Source: JAJFFW01 sp965263375
Lineage (GTDB): Bacteria; Pseudomonadota; Alphaproteobacteria; Caulobacterales; Parvularculaceae
Reading direction: 5' to 3'
DNA: 64,000 nucleotides
Assembly (NCBI GenBank): GCA_965263375.1
Contig: OZ253669.1
Span: forward strand, 3,100,001 to 3,164,000
Below are positions 25,163 through 34,333 of this stretch, one piece after another. A model generated the notes under the pieces. That model ran no database searches and was not told where the DNA came from. It worked only from the letters and a program-made list of their open reading frames with translations. The position numbers and the translations under genes are program-made. Numbering within the stretch: position 1 is the first letter of the stretch; every line of letters begins with the position of its first letter.

Positions 25163-26533
25163 ATGAAACCCATTGTTCTGATTGCCGGTCTTTTTTTCGC
25201 CCTTGGCGCTGGATATGCCGCCCATGCCTTAGGACAGCCCCAGCCGATTGTCGCGACCATTGCAATTACGGCGCTGACAGGTTTTTGGTGGGTCACTGAG
25301 GCGATGCCAATCGCAGCAACCTCAATCATTCCTTTTGCGCTTTTTCCTTTATTGGGGGTGATGGACCATAAAACGGCCGCGGCAGCCATGGGCTCCCACG
25401 TTATTTTGCTGCTTATGGCGTCGCTGATGTTATCGAAATCGCTGGAGCGCTCTGGCGTTCACGAGCGCCTCGCCCTTTATATGATCAACCTTGTGGGCGT
25501 TTCGGGCCGGCGACTTGTCTTTGGCTTTATGCTCGCAGCGGCCGTACTTTCCATGTGGATCGCCAATATGGCGACCACCTTAATGCTGTCCACCATGGCG
25601 CTAGCGATTTTAGCACGGACGGATAACAAGGCTTTAGCCGCGCCGCTGCTTTTAGGGATCGCTTATGCGGCGTCACTTGGCGGCACGGGCACATTAATTG
25701 GCACACCGCCAAATTTTATATTCGCTGACGCTTATGAAAAAGTCACTGGCGTTGAATTTTCGTTCACCCGCTGGATGACGATTGGCATTCCGATCGTTGC
25801 CGTGGGAATACCGATTATCGGCCTATGGCTGACCCGCGGATTATCCGGGGTTAACGCCCCTGAGCTTCCTGATGCAGGCCCTTGGAGCAAGGCGGAAGCC
25901 CGCACGTTGATGGTTTTTGCATTCGCGATTATTGGTTGGGTCACGCGCAGCGAACCCTTCGGCGGCTGGTCGCAGCTTTTGGGCATCACGAGCGCAGGCG
26001 ATTCCACTGTCGCCTTAACGGCAGTCATCATCATGTTCTTGGTTCCCAACGGCAAAGGCGGCGCCTTACTCGATTGGAAAGCCGCCAGTGATATTCCATG
26101 GGGACTGTTACTGCTCTTTGCGGGCGGCATCTGCATCGCGGCCGGTTTTCGAGCGAGCGAGCTTGATCAAGTAATCGCGCAAGGGCTTTCCGGGCTTGCG
26201 GCGGCGCCTGTTCTCCTGATGATGCTCGCCCTATGCATATCAGTCAGCTTTTTAACGGAGGTTACGTCCAACACTGCGACTGCAAATTTGTTGATGCCCC
26301 TACTCGCCGCGGTCGCCGTGGGAACTGGCGTCGCCCCCGAGCTTTTGATGATACCGGCCGCCATTTCCTGCACATGCGCGTTTATGCTGCCGGCGGCGAC
26401 GGCGCCCAACGCCATCATCTATGGCACAGGGCGGGTAACCATCGCCCAAATGGTGCGCGAAGGCGTTGTCTTAAATATCTTGATAGCGGTGATTACAGCC
26501 TTGATGTGCTGGGTGCTGCTCGGACAAGGGTAA
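25163..26533 (+). CDS. SLC13/DASS-family anion symporter
   Basis: A 456-residue polytopic transporter with about eleven helices. The two family signatures are present: SLGGTGTLIGTPPNFIFA in the first half and TEVTSNTATANLLMPLLAAVA in the second, which build the sodium sites and substrate pocket. Members move succinate, malate, other dicarboxylates or sulfate with sodium; substrate cannot be read from sequence. A dicarboxylate role would suit its place near sdhB. It starts 16 bp after the broken zapE. Confidence 0.9.
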   Translation: MKPIVLIAGLFFALGAGYAAHALGQPQPIVATIAITALTGFWWVTEAMPIAATSIIPFALFPLLGVMDHKTAAAAMGSHVILLLMASLMLSKSLERSGVHERLALYMINLVGVSGRRLVFGFMLAAAVLSMWIANMATTLMLSTMALAILARTDNKALAAPLLLGIAYAASLGGTGTLIGTPPNFIFADAYEKVTGVEFSFTRWMTIGIPIVAVGIPIIGLWLTRGLSGVNAPELPDAGPWSKAEARTLMVFAFAIIGWVTRSEPFGGWSQLLGITSAGDSTVALTAVIIMFLVPNGKGGALLDWKAASDIPWGLLLLFAGGICIAAGFRASELDQVIAQGLSGLAAAPVLLMMLALCISVSFLTEVTSNTATANLLMPLLAAVAVGTGVAPELLMIPAAISCTCAFMLPAATAPNAIIYGTGRVTIAQMVREGVVLNILIAVITALMCWVLLGQG

Positions 26534-26547
26534 CACTCAACAAGCGC

Positions 26548-27021
26548 CTACTCGCAAATGATTTTCGGCGCGCACGCCACAGGAAAATTCACCGAATTTG
26601 CAATAAAGCACTTTTCATGAGCATCATGATGGAGCGATTTCGCACGCTCTAAATCACTGCCCCTTGCGAGCTTAATTGTCGGTTTAAGGGTAACACTTGT
26701 AAAACGCCCCGCGCCGTCCGTCCCCTCAACCATCACACCATCAGCTGCATCGATATATTCCAGGACGGATATGCCTGACACAGCGCATAGCCCCAAATAC
26801 CAAAGCTTGTGGCAGGCCGATAAAGAAGCCACCAACAAATCTTCCGGGTTCCACCGCGTCTCATCACCAAGGAAGGACGGATCTGACGACCCGTCAATAG
26901 GCGTTTTTTTACGGGCTGCGGTAATTGTATGATCGCGTTTGTAAGCGCGGTAATCAGACGTTCCCTCGCCTAAATTACCGGTCCATTTAACTTTCACCCG
27001 ATAGTGATGTTCGCGCCCCAT
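26548..27021 (-). CDS. OsmC-family peroxiredoxin-like protein
   Basis: A 157-residue OsmC/Ohr superfamily protein with the two reactive cysteines C70 (SLSACHKLWYL) and C138 (HEKCFIANSVNFPV). These enzymes reduce organic or lipid hydroperoxides in the cytoplasm. NPEDLLVASLSACH is the family signature helix. It lies downstream of gloB on the same strand, 32 bp away, so both may be part of one detoxification transcript. The subgroup looks closer to OsmC-like proteins than to Ohr. Confidence 0.88.
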   Translation of the reverse strand: MGREHHYRVKVKWTGNLGEGTSDYRAYKRDHTITAARKKTPIDGSSDPSFLGDETRWNPEDLLVASLSACHKLWYLGLCAVSGISVLEYIDAADGVMVEGTDGAGRFTSVTLKPTIKLARGSDLERAKSLHHDAHEKCFIANSVNFPVACAPKIICE

Positions 27022-27053
27022 AGATATTAAGCCCCTGTATCAGGGGCGCTCCC

Positions 27054-27821
27054 CTAAAACTGGTCTTTCCGCTTACGTACTTCTGCGAACACGTCGACCA
27101 CATCGGCGCCAGCCATACCGATCGCGGCTTGTAACGATGGCTCGTCGGCACGCATGAAGGGGCTGGTCGCAAGCTCTTCACCAACGCTTGTCGGAACGGT
27201 GGGTTTATTGTCCGCACGCAGCGCATCAATCTCAACCACACGTTTTTGAAGAGCGCTATTGTCCGGCTCAATTGTCAGCGCAAAGGCTGCATTCGCTTGG
27301 GTATATTCATGAGCGCAATAGAGTTTCGTATCAGCTGGCCAAGCCGCGATCTTGGATAAAGACGACCACATCTGATCAGGCGTCCCCTCAAAAAGGCGGC
27401 CACACCCAAGAGCGAATATCGTATCGCCTACGAAAGCGCATTTTTCTTCTGCGAAGTGATAAATAATATGGCCGTTCGTATGACCCGGCGTATCAAAGAC
27501 AGCTGCAGTCGAGCCGCCAAGGTTGACTGTCTCGCCTTCGCCTATGGCGAAATCTAATCCAGGTATCTTATCGCTTTCACCGCGCGGGCCAATGATGGTG
27601 CAGCCCCAACGCTCCTTTAAGGCGTCATTTCCGCCCACGTGGTCGGGATGCCAGTGGGTGTTTAAGATATGAGTTAAGCGCCAGTCGGCCTCATCCAATG
27701 CAGCATTAATCGCATCCGCATCTGGCGTGTCTATGCTCGCCACGGCGCCAGAGGACGTATCACGCACCAAATAGCCATAATTATCTGAAAGACATGGAAA
27801 TTGACGGATTTCAACGGTCAT
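27054..27821 (-). CDS. gloB: Hydroxyacylglutathione hydrolase (glyoxalase II)
   Basis: A 255-residue metallo-beta-lactamase-fold hydrolase that splits S-lactoylglutathione to lactate and glutathione. The metal motif is THWHPDH (H56, H58, D60, H61), with GHTNGHIIY and the C-terminal HAYM domain-like part with YCAHEYTQANAAFAL. I place the start at 27821, where AAAGGA precedes ATG; an in-frame TTG at 27839 adds six residues. It is divergent from a methyltransferase, an arrangement common in alphaproteobacteria. Confidence 0.95.
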   Translation of the reverse strand: MTVEIRQFPCLSDNYGYLVRDTSSGAVASIDTPDADAINAALDEADWRLTHILNTHWHPDHVGGNDALKERWGCTIIGPRGESDKIPGLDFAIGEGETVNLGGSTAAVFDTPGHTNGHIIYHFAEEKCAFVGDTIFALGCGRLFEGTPDQMWSSLSKIAAWPADTKLYCAHEYTQANAAFALTIEPDNSALQKRVVEIDALRADNKPTVPTSVGEELATSPFMRADEPSLQAAIGMAGADVVDVFAEVRKRKDQF

Positions 27822-27958
27822 CTTACGGTCCTTTTGCAAGCAGGATAGCTCAAATTCTTGGTAAACAAGGCTTTAACAATTTCGCATCAAACTCATAAGG
27901 CTTATTTCACCAGGTATTTGACAATACTGGGATCCAGAAACGAACGACATCAGCTCCC

Positions 27959-28705
27959 ATGCGTACTGATATTTTAGACCTTCACCGATTTTATGAAAGC
28001 CCGCTGGGCAGACGGACGGCGCGCTTTATTCGCGCACGCCTGAAAGAGGCGATTGAAAACCCAAAGCCGCTGCGCATTGCAGGCTTTGGTTATGCAGGCC
28101 CTTACCTCAACGCGTTTCCAAGCGCCGAACGTCGGTTAAACTTTGCCCCTGGCTCACAAGGCGTCATTCGTTGGCCAAGCTCGGGCGCGAACAGCGCCAG
28201 CATGATCGCCGATTTTCATTGGCCGCTGCCCGATGCAAGCGTGGATCGCGTCTTTTTAATCCATGGCCTTGAAGAGACAACAGATCCACGCCGCCTAATG
28301 CGAGAGATTTGGCGCGTCCTCGCCCCTGATGGGCGCTTAATTATTGCGGTCGCCCACCGCCGGGGCCTTTGGTCGATGGTCGATAATTCACCGTTCTCAG
28401 CCGGCCGCCCCTATTCCCGCCGTCAGCTGGCGGCGCTGTTGTCGGAGGCCACTTTCTCCGTGCTGGGGTGGAGCGGCGCACTTTATTTCCCGCCGGTTCA
28501 GTCGCGGATCCTTTTGCGGACCGCCCCCTCATGGGAGCGCTCTGGCAAAAGGCTGTGGCCGGGCCTTTCCGGCGTCTTACTCGCGGAAGCATCAAAAGAA
28601 CTGCTTGCGCCGATCGCTAAGGTTGCGCCGCAGAAACTACGCATTCAACGAAGCGCCGCACGGGCCCGCCCATCGCCAGGCCCAGCGCGCAGCAAAACGC
28701 CCTAA
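27959..28705 (+). CDS. Class I SAM-dependent methyltransferase
   Basis: A 248-residue methyltransferase-like protein of the kind usually found divergent from gloB. PLRIAGFGYAGPYLNAF holds the SAM-binding region, though its glycine motif is atypical, and DASVDRVFLIHGLEETTDPRRLMREIWRVLAPDGRLIIAVAHRRGLWS is the conserved second half of the fold (positions about 95–145). The C-terminal tail is basic and Pro/Ala-rich. The substrate is unknown. Confidence 0.85.
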   Translation: MRTDILDLHRFYESPLGRRTARFIRARLKEAIENPKPLRIAGFGYAGPYLNAFPSAERRLNFAPGSQGVIRWPSSGANSASMIADFHWPLPDASVDRVFLIHGLEETTDPRRLMREIWRVLAPDGRLIIAVAHRRGLWSMVDNSPFSAGRPYSRRQLAALLSEATFSVLGWSGALYFPPVQSRILLRTAPSWERSGKRLWPGLSGVLLAEASKELLAPIAKVAPQKLRIQRSAARARPSPGPARSKTP

Positions 28706-28814
28706 ATTTGCTGAGCGCGACTATGACGGCTGTGCGCCCGCCGAATTGAAGAGCTAGCTTTGCCGGGACCAGCCCTATATATGGCTGCGATAGCTTATTA
28801 AACGAGTGGTTCTT

Positions 28815-29903
28815 ATGCCTATAAAACCCCTATCCGGTATTTTAGACATCGATGCTTATGTCCCTGGCGCCGCCAGCGCGCCAGGTGTTGAAAAGGTCTA
28901 CAAGCTTTCCGCCAATGAATCAGCTCTTGGCTCTAGCCCCAAGGCGTTTGAAGGCTATCGAAAAGTCGCTGACGCCCTCCATCTTTATCCAGATGGCGAC
29001 GCGACAGCTCTGCGCGACGCGATCGGCGAGACACATAACCTTGACCCGGCGCGAATTATCTGTGGCGCGGGATCAGACGAGATTCTACAGCTTCTGATCC
29101 ATAGTTATGTGGGACGCGGAGATAATATCGTCCAAACCCGTCATGGCTTTTTGATGTATACGCTCTTTGCTTCAGCAGCGGGCGCTGAGACGCATTTTGC
29201 GCCAGAAAAAGACCTTACAGCCGATGTTGACGCAATGCTTGACGCTGTAGATGAAAAAACTAAAGCGGTCTTTATCGCCAACCCGAACAATCCGACAGGC
29301 ACTTATATTCCCCACAAAGAACTTCAGCGGCTGCGGGAAGGTTTACGAGACGATATCTTACTCGTGATTGACGCCGCCTATGCAGAATATATGGAGATGG
29401 ACGATTATGGCGATCCAGCAAGCCTTGTCCATGACAGCGACAATACTGTAATGACCCGGACTTTTTCCAAAGCCTATGGCCTTGGTGGATTACGCCTTGG
29501 CTGGGCTTATGCCCCGGCTGATATTATCGGTGTGCTAAACCGGGTAAGAACGCCCTTTAACGTGACAGCGCCCGCCCTCGCAGCAGGCGTCGCCGCTCTT
29601 GAGGACAAGACTTTTATTTGGAAAAATCGCGCCTTTACCAATGCGGAAAGGGAACGCGTCACCGCCGCTATTGAAGAAATGGGGCTTGTGGTTACACCAA
29701 GCTTTGGCAATTTCGTGCTCGTCCATTTTTCTGATAAGCCGCAGAGTAATGCTGCAACCATTTTGAAAAGGCTTGCCGATGGTGGTGTTTTGGTCCGCCC
29801 GGTCGGCGCTTATATGTTGCCAAATGCCCTGCGCATCACGATTGGCGATCATAAAGCCAATGATCGCCTGATTGCGCTACTAAAAGAAAGCCTAGCCCCG
29901 TGA
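28815..29903 (+). CDS. hisC: Histidinol-phosphate aminotransferase
   Basis: A 362-residue PLP-dependent aminotransferase of the HisC family. KLSANESALGSSPKA, YPDGDATALRDAI, ANPNNPTGTYIP and the Schiff-base lysine K219 in TFSKAYGLGGLRLGW are all present. It aminates imidazole-acetol phosphate in histidine synthesis and in many alphaproteobacteria also acts on aromatic keto acids. Its 4-nt overlap with a prephenate dehydrogenase gene supports the second, aromatic role. The ATG at 28815 is preferred over a GTG at 28806. Confidence 0.92.
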   Translation: MPIKPLSGILDIDAYVPGAASAPGVEKVYKLSANESALGSSPKAFEGYRKVADALHLYPDGDATALRDAIGETHNLDPARIICGAGSDEILQLLIHSYVGRGDNIVQTRHGFLMYTLFASAAGAETHFAPEKDLTADVDAMLDAVDEKTKAVFIANPNNPTGTYIPHKELQRLREGLRDDILLVIDAAYAEYMEMDDYGDPASLVHDSDNTVMTRTFSKAYGLGGLRLGWAYAPADIIGVLNRVRTPFNVTAPALAAGVAALEDKTFIWKNRAFTNAERERVTAAIEEMGLVVTPSFGNFVLVHFSDKPQSNAATILKRLADGGVLVRPVGAYMLPNALRITIGDHKANDRLIALLKESLAP

Positions 29904-30856
29904 AAGCAGCGAAAACAAAAACAACAACGCCTTCTGGACCGCTTTTTGAGCGCGTGGCCCTTATTGGCGCGGGTCTTATCGGCGGCTCGCTAGCACGTGC
30001 AATCCGGGCGAAGGGTCTTGCAAAAAACATCGTCGGCTTTGATGCTGATCCGCAAAACAATGCTCGTGCGGAAGAAATAGGCTTTATTGATAAGGCTGTC
30101 GATAGTCTTGATACGGCTGTTAAAGGGGCAGATTTGATTATTGTCGCAACACCCGTGCGGGCGATTGGTTCGGTGATGAGTGATTTAGCCGACGCCGCCA
30201 ATGATGGCGCTTTGATTATGGATGTTGGCTCGGTCAAGGGCGCAGTAAATGAAGCCGCTGCAACGATGCCTGCGCGCCTAAACCCTGTTCCCTGTCATCC
30301 TATTGCGGGCACGGAAAATTCAGGCCCCGACGCAGGATTTGAAACGCTATTTGAAAATCGTTGGTGTATTCTAACCCCGCTGCCCCGCGAAGATGAGGCC
30401 TATAAGGCAGCCATTGAGAAAGCCGCCGCGTTATGGCGCGGCGTTGGCGCTGAGGTGGAGATTATGGATGCAAGCCACCATGATCTCGCCCTTGCGGTCA
30501 CCAGCCACTTACCACACTTAATCGCCTTTACCCTTGTCGGCGCCGCCGATGACCTAGAGACTGTGCGCAAGGCGGAAATCGTAAAATACTCAGCAGGGGG
30601 ATTTCGAGACTTTACCCGAATCGCCGCTTCTGACCCGGTTATGTGGCGTGATGTCTTTTTAACGAACAAAGACGCAGTGCTTGAAGTCTTAAGCCGCTTT
30701 AGTGAAGAGCTTGCGGTGATGCAACGCGCTATTCGCTGGGGTGATGGCGAAGCTTTAGAAAAATCTTTCGCCCGCGGAAGGGCGCTGCGCCGAGCCATTG
30801 TTGAGGCCGGTCAAGAAACCGCCGAAGCGAATTTCGGAAGAGATAAGTCTGACTAA
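29900..30856 (+). CDS. Prephenate/arogenate dehydrogenase
   Basis: A 318-residue TyrA-type enzyme without a chorismate-mutase domain. VALIGAGLIGGSLARAIRAKG binds NAD(P), PCHPIAGTENSGPDAGFETLFENRWCILTP holds catalytic His and substrate contacts, and the C-terminal helical domain has HHDLALAVTSHLPHLIAF and GGFRDFTRIAASDPVMWRDVF. It makes 4-hydroxyphenylpyruvate or tyrosine. Translation starts with GTG inside the end of hisC, so the two are coupled. Whether prephenate or arogenate is preferred cannot be told. Confidence 0.92.
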   Translation: MKAAKTKTTTPSGPLFERVALIGAGLIGGSLARAIRAKGLAKNIVGFDADPQNNARAEEIGFIDKAVDSLDTAVKGADLIIVATPVRAIGSVMSDLADAANDGALIMDVGSVKGAVNEAAATMPARLNPVPCHPIAGTENSGPDAGFETLFENRWCILTPLPREDEAYKAAIEKAAALWRGVGAEVEIMDASHHDLALAVTSHLPHLIAFTLVGAADDLETVRKAEIVKYSAGGFRDFTRIAASDPVMWRDVFLTNKDAVLEVLSRFSEELAVMQRAIRWGDGEALEKSFARGRALRRAIVEAGQETAEANFGRDKSD

Positions 30857-30871
30857 CGGGTTCAAGACACG

Positions 30872-32353
30872 TTAGGCCAAATCAACCTCGTGGCCCCAAA
30901 GGAAATGCAGATGCCCAAGAACGGCCTCGCGCGTCTTAGCTTCTAATGCGCGACCATGATGGGCTTCATGGCGCAGCACCAATTTGCGATCGCCTTCAAG
31001 ATCCGCTGACATCACCTGGATATTCGGTTCGTGAGAACCGAGATCATACATCCCCGCCAAAGTTTCACGCACCCGCCGGAAACCGCTATCATCGTGGATC
31101 GCCGCAACATTAATGTGGCTTTCTTTAGAATCATCGTTCAAGGCAAACATGCGGAACTGGCGCATGACAGTCGGTGATAAAAATTGCAGGATAAAACTTT
31201 CATCACGATAGTTTTCCCAAGCATCTTTTAAGACATCGCGCCAATCGCCAGCGCCCGCAAAATGCGGGAACCATTCGCGGTCTTCATCTTTTGGCTCAGT
31301 GGAAATCCGCTTTATATCCTCCATCATTGCAAAGCCAAGCGCATAAGGATTAATGCCCGAATAACGAGGATCATCAAAGTCTGGCTGGAAGACGACGGAT
31401 GAATGAGAATGCAAAAACTCCATCACGGAGCCTTCATTGATCCGCCCATCCTCGTAAAGCTTGTTCATAATGTAGTGGTGGACAAAGGTTGCGCAGCCTT
31501 CATTCATCACTTTGGTTTGCTTTTGCGGATAAAAATACTGCGCCACATTACGCACGATACGTACTAATTCGCGCTGCCACGGTTGCAAGACGGGAGAGGC
31601 TTTTTCAATAAAATAAAGAAGATTTTCTTCTGGCAGTTTGATATTGCGCACTTCTTGTTGGCGCTCTTCTTTTTCCTCGTCACATTCTTCCGTATTCGGC
31701 AAGGTGCGCCAGATATCATTAAAGGTCTCGCGCTCATAATCCGCGCGGGCGGCGGCGCGGGCTAGCGCATCCGCTTCCGACAATCGCGGCGGGCGTTTAT
31801 ACCGAAATACGCCTTGATCCATCAACGCATGGGCGGAATCAAGGGTCTTTTCCACCAAGTCAAAGCCGTATTCATCTTCGCATTTGGCGACATATTTTTT
31901 CGCAAAATCGAGATAGGATAAAATTCCTTCTGCATCCGTCCACTGACGGAACAGATAATTATTCTTGAAAAAATGATTATGACCAAAGCTTGCATGGGCC
32001 ATCACCAAGGCCTGCATGGTCATTGTGTTCTCCTCCATCAAATAGGCGATGCAAGGATTGGAGTTGATGACGATTTCATAAGCAAGGCCCGTATAGCCTT
32101 TTTGGTAATTGATCTGATCGTGGGCGAAATGTTTACCGAAGGACCAATGGTGATACATCAACGGCATGCCATGGCTTGAATAAGCGTCTAGCATTTGTTC
32201 AGACGAGATGATTTCCACCTGGTTCGGATAAACGTCGAGCTTCAAATCTTGCAGCGCGATTTCTTCAATAGCATCAAAAGCGGCCTTCAGACGCTCAAAA
32301 TTCCACTCGCTGTCGTCGTAAAGGAGCGTCGTTTCTAAGGTCGCTTGGCTCAT
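30872..32353 (-). CDS. SpoVR-family protein
   Basis: A 493-residue SpoVR/YcgB family protein. DLKLDVYPNQVEIISSEQMLDAYSSHGMP, MTMQALVMAHASFGHNHFFKNNYLF and NEGCATFVHHYIMNKLYE are conserved, with His/Glu residues that could bind metal. The biochemical function is unknown; genetically it goes with PrkA and YeaH in starvation and stationary-phase responses and in sporulating bacteria with cortex formation. It is the last gene of the prkA–yeaH–DUF1801–spoVR run and converges with the tyrosine gene. Confidence 0.93.
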   Translation of the reverse strand: MSQATLETTLLYDDSEWNFERLKAAFDAIEEIALQDLKLDVYPNQVEIISSEQMLDAYSSHGMPLMYHHWSFGKHFAHDQINYQKGYTGLAYEIVINSNPCIAYLMEENTMTMQALVMAHASFGHNHFFKNNYLFRQWTDAEGILSYLDFAKKYVAKCEDEYGFDLVEKTLDSAHALMDQGVFRYKRPPRLSEADALARAAARADYERETFNDIWRTLPNTEECDEEKEERQQEVRNIKLPEENLLYFIEKASPVLQPWQRELVRIVRNVAQYFYPQKQTKVMNEGCATFVHHYIMNKLYEDGRINEGSVMEFLHSHSSVVFQPDFDDPRYSGINPYALGFAMMEDIKRISTEPKDEDREWFPHFAGAGDWRDVLKDAWENYRDESFILQFLSPTVMRQFRMFALNDDSKESHINVAAIHDDSGFRRVRETLAGMYDLGSHEPNIQVMSADLEGDRKLVLRHEAHHGRALEAKTREAVLGHLHFLWGHEVDLA

Positions 32354-32386
32354 CTCGCTTCTTTCTTCAACTTTCTTGCGTTCTGT

Positions 32387-32818
32387 TTAATCCGCAAAGA
32401 CGTCATAGATCTTTGAAAGATCCTCAACGCCAATTTTAATCAGTTCTTTTAAAACGGACACATCCACATCCGCCAGCTTATTTATATATAGGCATGATTT
32501 GCCTGTTTTATGCTTACCAAGACGGCCCATAATTTCGCTATAATTCTGGTATCCCGGCATAATATAAAGGCTAAGGGCGGCTTTTCGCGGCGAAAAGCCA
32601 GTCGCCAGAAAATCCCCTTCGCGGCCTGTGGGATATTTATAGTGATACCGGCCATAACCAATGATCGTTGGACCCCACATCACAGGCTCCCAGCCTGTGA
32701 CTTCTGCAAAAACATCTAGCAATACCATTGCGTCATCGCGGCGACGGATAGGCTCAACCGCCGCAACAAAATCCTGAGCGGAAACATTCGTCGGCTGGGT
32801 TTTATTTTGTGAAGCCAT
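32387..32818 (-). CDS. DUF1801-domain protein
   Basis: A 143-residue DUF1801 (YdhG-like) protein: VEPIRRRDDAMVLLDVFAEVTGWEPVMWGPTIIGYG is the family core and ALSLYIMPGY…GKHKTGKSCLYINKLADVD the second half. Some relatives of this fold act as frataxin-like iron carriers, others are uncharacterised, so I do not assign a role. It lies between yeaH (36 bp upstream) and spoVR (33 bp downstream) on the same strand, an addition to the usual three-gene cluster. Confidence 0.85.
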   Translation of the reverse strand: MASQNKTQPTNVSAQDFVAAVEPIRRRDDAMVLLDVFAEVTGWEPVMWGPTIIGYGRYHYKYPTGREGDFLATGFSPRKAALSLYIMPGYQNYSEIMGRLGKHKTGKSCLYINKLADVDVSVLKELIKIGVEDLSKIYDVFAD

Positions 32819-32854
32819 ATTATGAACCGCTGGTATAATGGGTCGCCATTAATC

Positions 32855-34177
32855 CTACGCCGCTTCTTTATTGTGCTTGGCGAAAAGCTCGCGGAAGACG
32901 GGGAAGATGTCTTGCGGCCGGGCGATGCGGGTTTGGGCGAAGTGGTCCCATTTGGGGCCAAAACCGCGATAAGCGCGCCAAAGCTCCGCTCCGCTATCAT
33001 CTGATGAAAAGACCTCAAGCTCGCGCTCGTCCAAAATCTCAATATAAGCGTAGTACTGAGAAATTGGCATAACCGCTTCATCTAGAATTTCAACGCAGCG
33101 CTTAGCATCCCCAGACTGCGTGTACCCGTCCGAGGCTTGGGCGACATAGATATTCCACTCATGGGCGGGATAGCGTTCTTCTTGAACTTCAAGCATTTTT
33201 TCAAGGGCGGTTGAAACGACCGTGCCGCCGGACTGGCGCGAATAAAAGAATGTTTCTTCGTCCACTTCTTCCGCGTGGTGTGTATGACGGATAAAGACCA
33301 CATCAACTTTCTCATAGCGCCGTTGGAGAAAAAGATAGAGCAGCATATAAAACCGCTTAGCAAGATCTTTCTCGCGCTCACCCATGGAGCCGGAAACGTC
33401 CATCAAACAGAACATAACCGCAGCGGTTGTCTCCACCGGGGTCGGCTCAAACGCATTGTACCGCACATCTAGCGGGTCAATATAAGGCGCCCAGCGGCGG
33501 CGGCGCTCCATCTCCTCAAGCTTGGTGATGAGCGCTTTCTTTTCTGCGATTTCGTCTTGGGTCGGTTCGGACTTCCTCTCCAACTCAAAAAGCTTCCCCT
33601 TAAGCTCGTTCATTTCCTTCGTTGACGGACGACCAAGCGCAAGGCGGCGCCCATGGGCATTACGCATGGTGCGAACCAAATTAAGATTGGTGGGCGAGCC
33701 CGCAACCGTCACCCCGGCCCGTTTAAAGGCGTAGGCTTTAATCTCTTTCAAAGAACGCTTTACAAGATTCGGCAGCTCAAGGTCTTCAAAGAAAATATCG
33801 AGAAATTCGTCTTGGGTTAGCGTAAAGGCGAAATCATCTTCCCCGTCACCACTATCGCTCGCATCTTTACCGCGGCCCTGCCCGGCGCCCCTTGGCGGCT
33901 TTTTAATCCGGTCGCCTTCGGTAAACTCCTTATTACCTGGGTGAACCCCTTGGCGGCGTCCTTTTTCCGGGTCGAGGCGGAACCGCGGTTCGTTCGTCGA
34001 TTTCGCCGGGATCGTAATTTTCTCCCCCTTATCGAGGGCTTTAACCGAACGCCCACGGATCGACTTATTCACCGCTTCTTTAATTTGCGCCCGCGCGCGC
34101 TTTAAGAACCGTTGGCGATTCCCCAGGGATTTTCCCTTTGGGTTCTTACGGCGATCTATAAAGTGAAATTGGCTCAT
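32855..34177 (-). CDS. YeaH/YhbH-family (DUF444) VWA protein
   Basis: A 440-residue YeaH/DUF444 protein. It starts with the family sequence MSQFHFIDRRKNPKGKSLGNRQRFLKR, has a basic and Gly-rich linker, and a C-terminal von Willebrand A domain whose metal site DVSGSMG begins at D260, with IRHTHHAEEVDEETFF and SDGYTQSGD following. VWA proteins of this type pair with AAA+ kinase-like PrkA. A start further up (34267) adds 30 residues without family similarity. It lies after prkA, with a terminator-like hairpin between. Confidence 0.92.
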   Translation of the reverse strand: MSQFHFIDRRKNPKGKSLGNRQRFLKRARAQIKEAVNKSIRGRSVKALDKGEKITIPAKSTNEPRFRLDPEKGRRQGVHPGNKEFTEGDRIKKPPRGAGQGRGKDASDSGDGEDDFAFTLTQDEFLDIFFEDLELPNLVKRSLKEIKAYAFKRAGVTVAGSPTNLNLVRTMRNAHGRRLALGRPSTKEMNELKGKLFELERKSEPTQDEIAEKKALITKLEEMERRRRWAPYIDPLDVRYNAFEPTPVETTAAVMFCLMDVSGSMGEREKDLAKRFYMLLYLFLQRRYEKVDVVFIRHTHHAEEVDEETFFYSRQSGGTVVSTALEKMLEVQEERYPAHEWNIYVAQASDGYTQSGDAKRCVEILDEAVMPISQYYAYIEILDERELEVFSSDDSGAELWRAYRGFGPKWDHFAQTRIARPQDIFPVFRELFAKHNKEAA

Positions 34178-34289
34178 ATTATTAATTATGCTGCAATCTA
34201 TTCCTGCCGCCCCTTTTTTCTTATGACGAGGGTAACGGGAAGGGGCGTCATTAAAAAGAAAAAACACCCGCTCCAGTTGTTAAAAGGGC

Positions 34290-34326
34290 AAAAAAACGAA
34301 ACGCTGCCGAACACAGTCAGCAGCGT
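34290..34326 (-). terminator. Intrinsic terminator after prkA
   Basis: On the minus strand ACGCTGC and GCAGCGT form a 7-bp stem with a 12-nt loop, followed by TTCGTTTTTTTGC. It begins 8 nt after the prkA stop. It would attenuate, or separate, prkA from yeaH, whose start is about 110 bp further on. Confidence 0.7.
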
Positions 34327-34333
34327 ATCATTA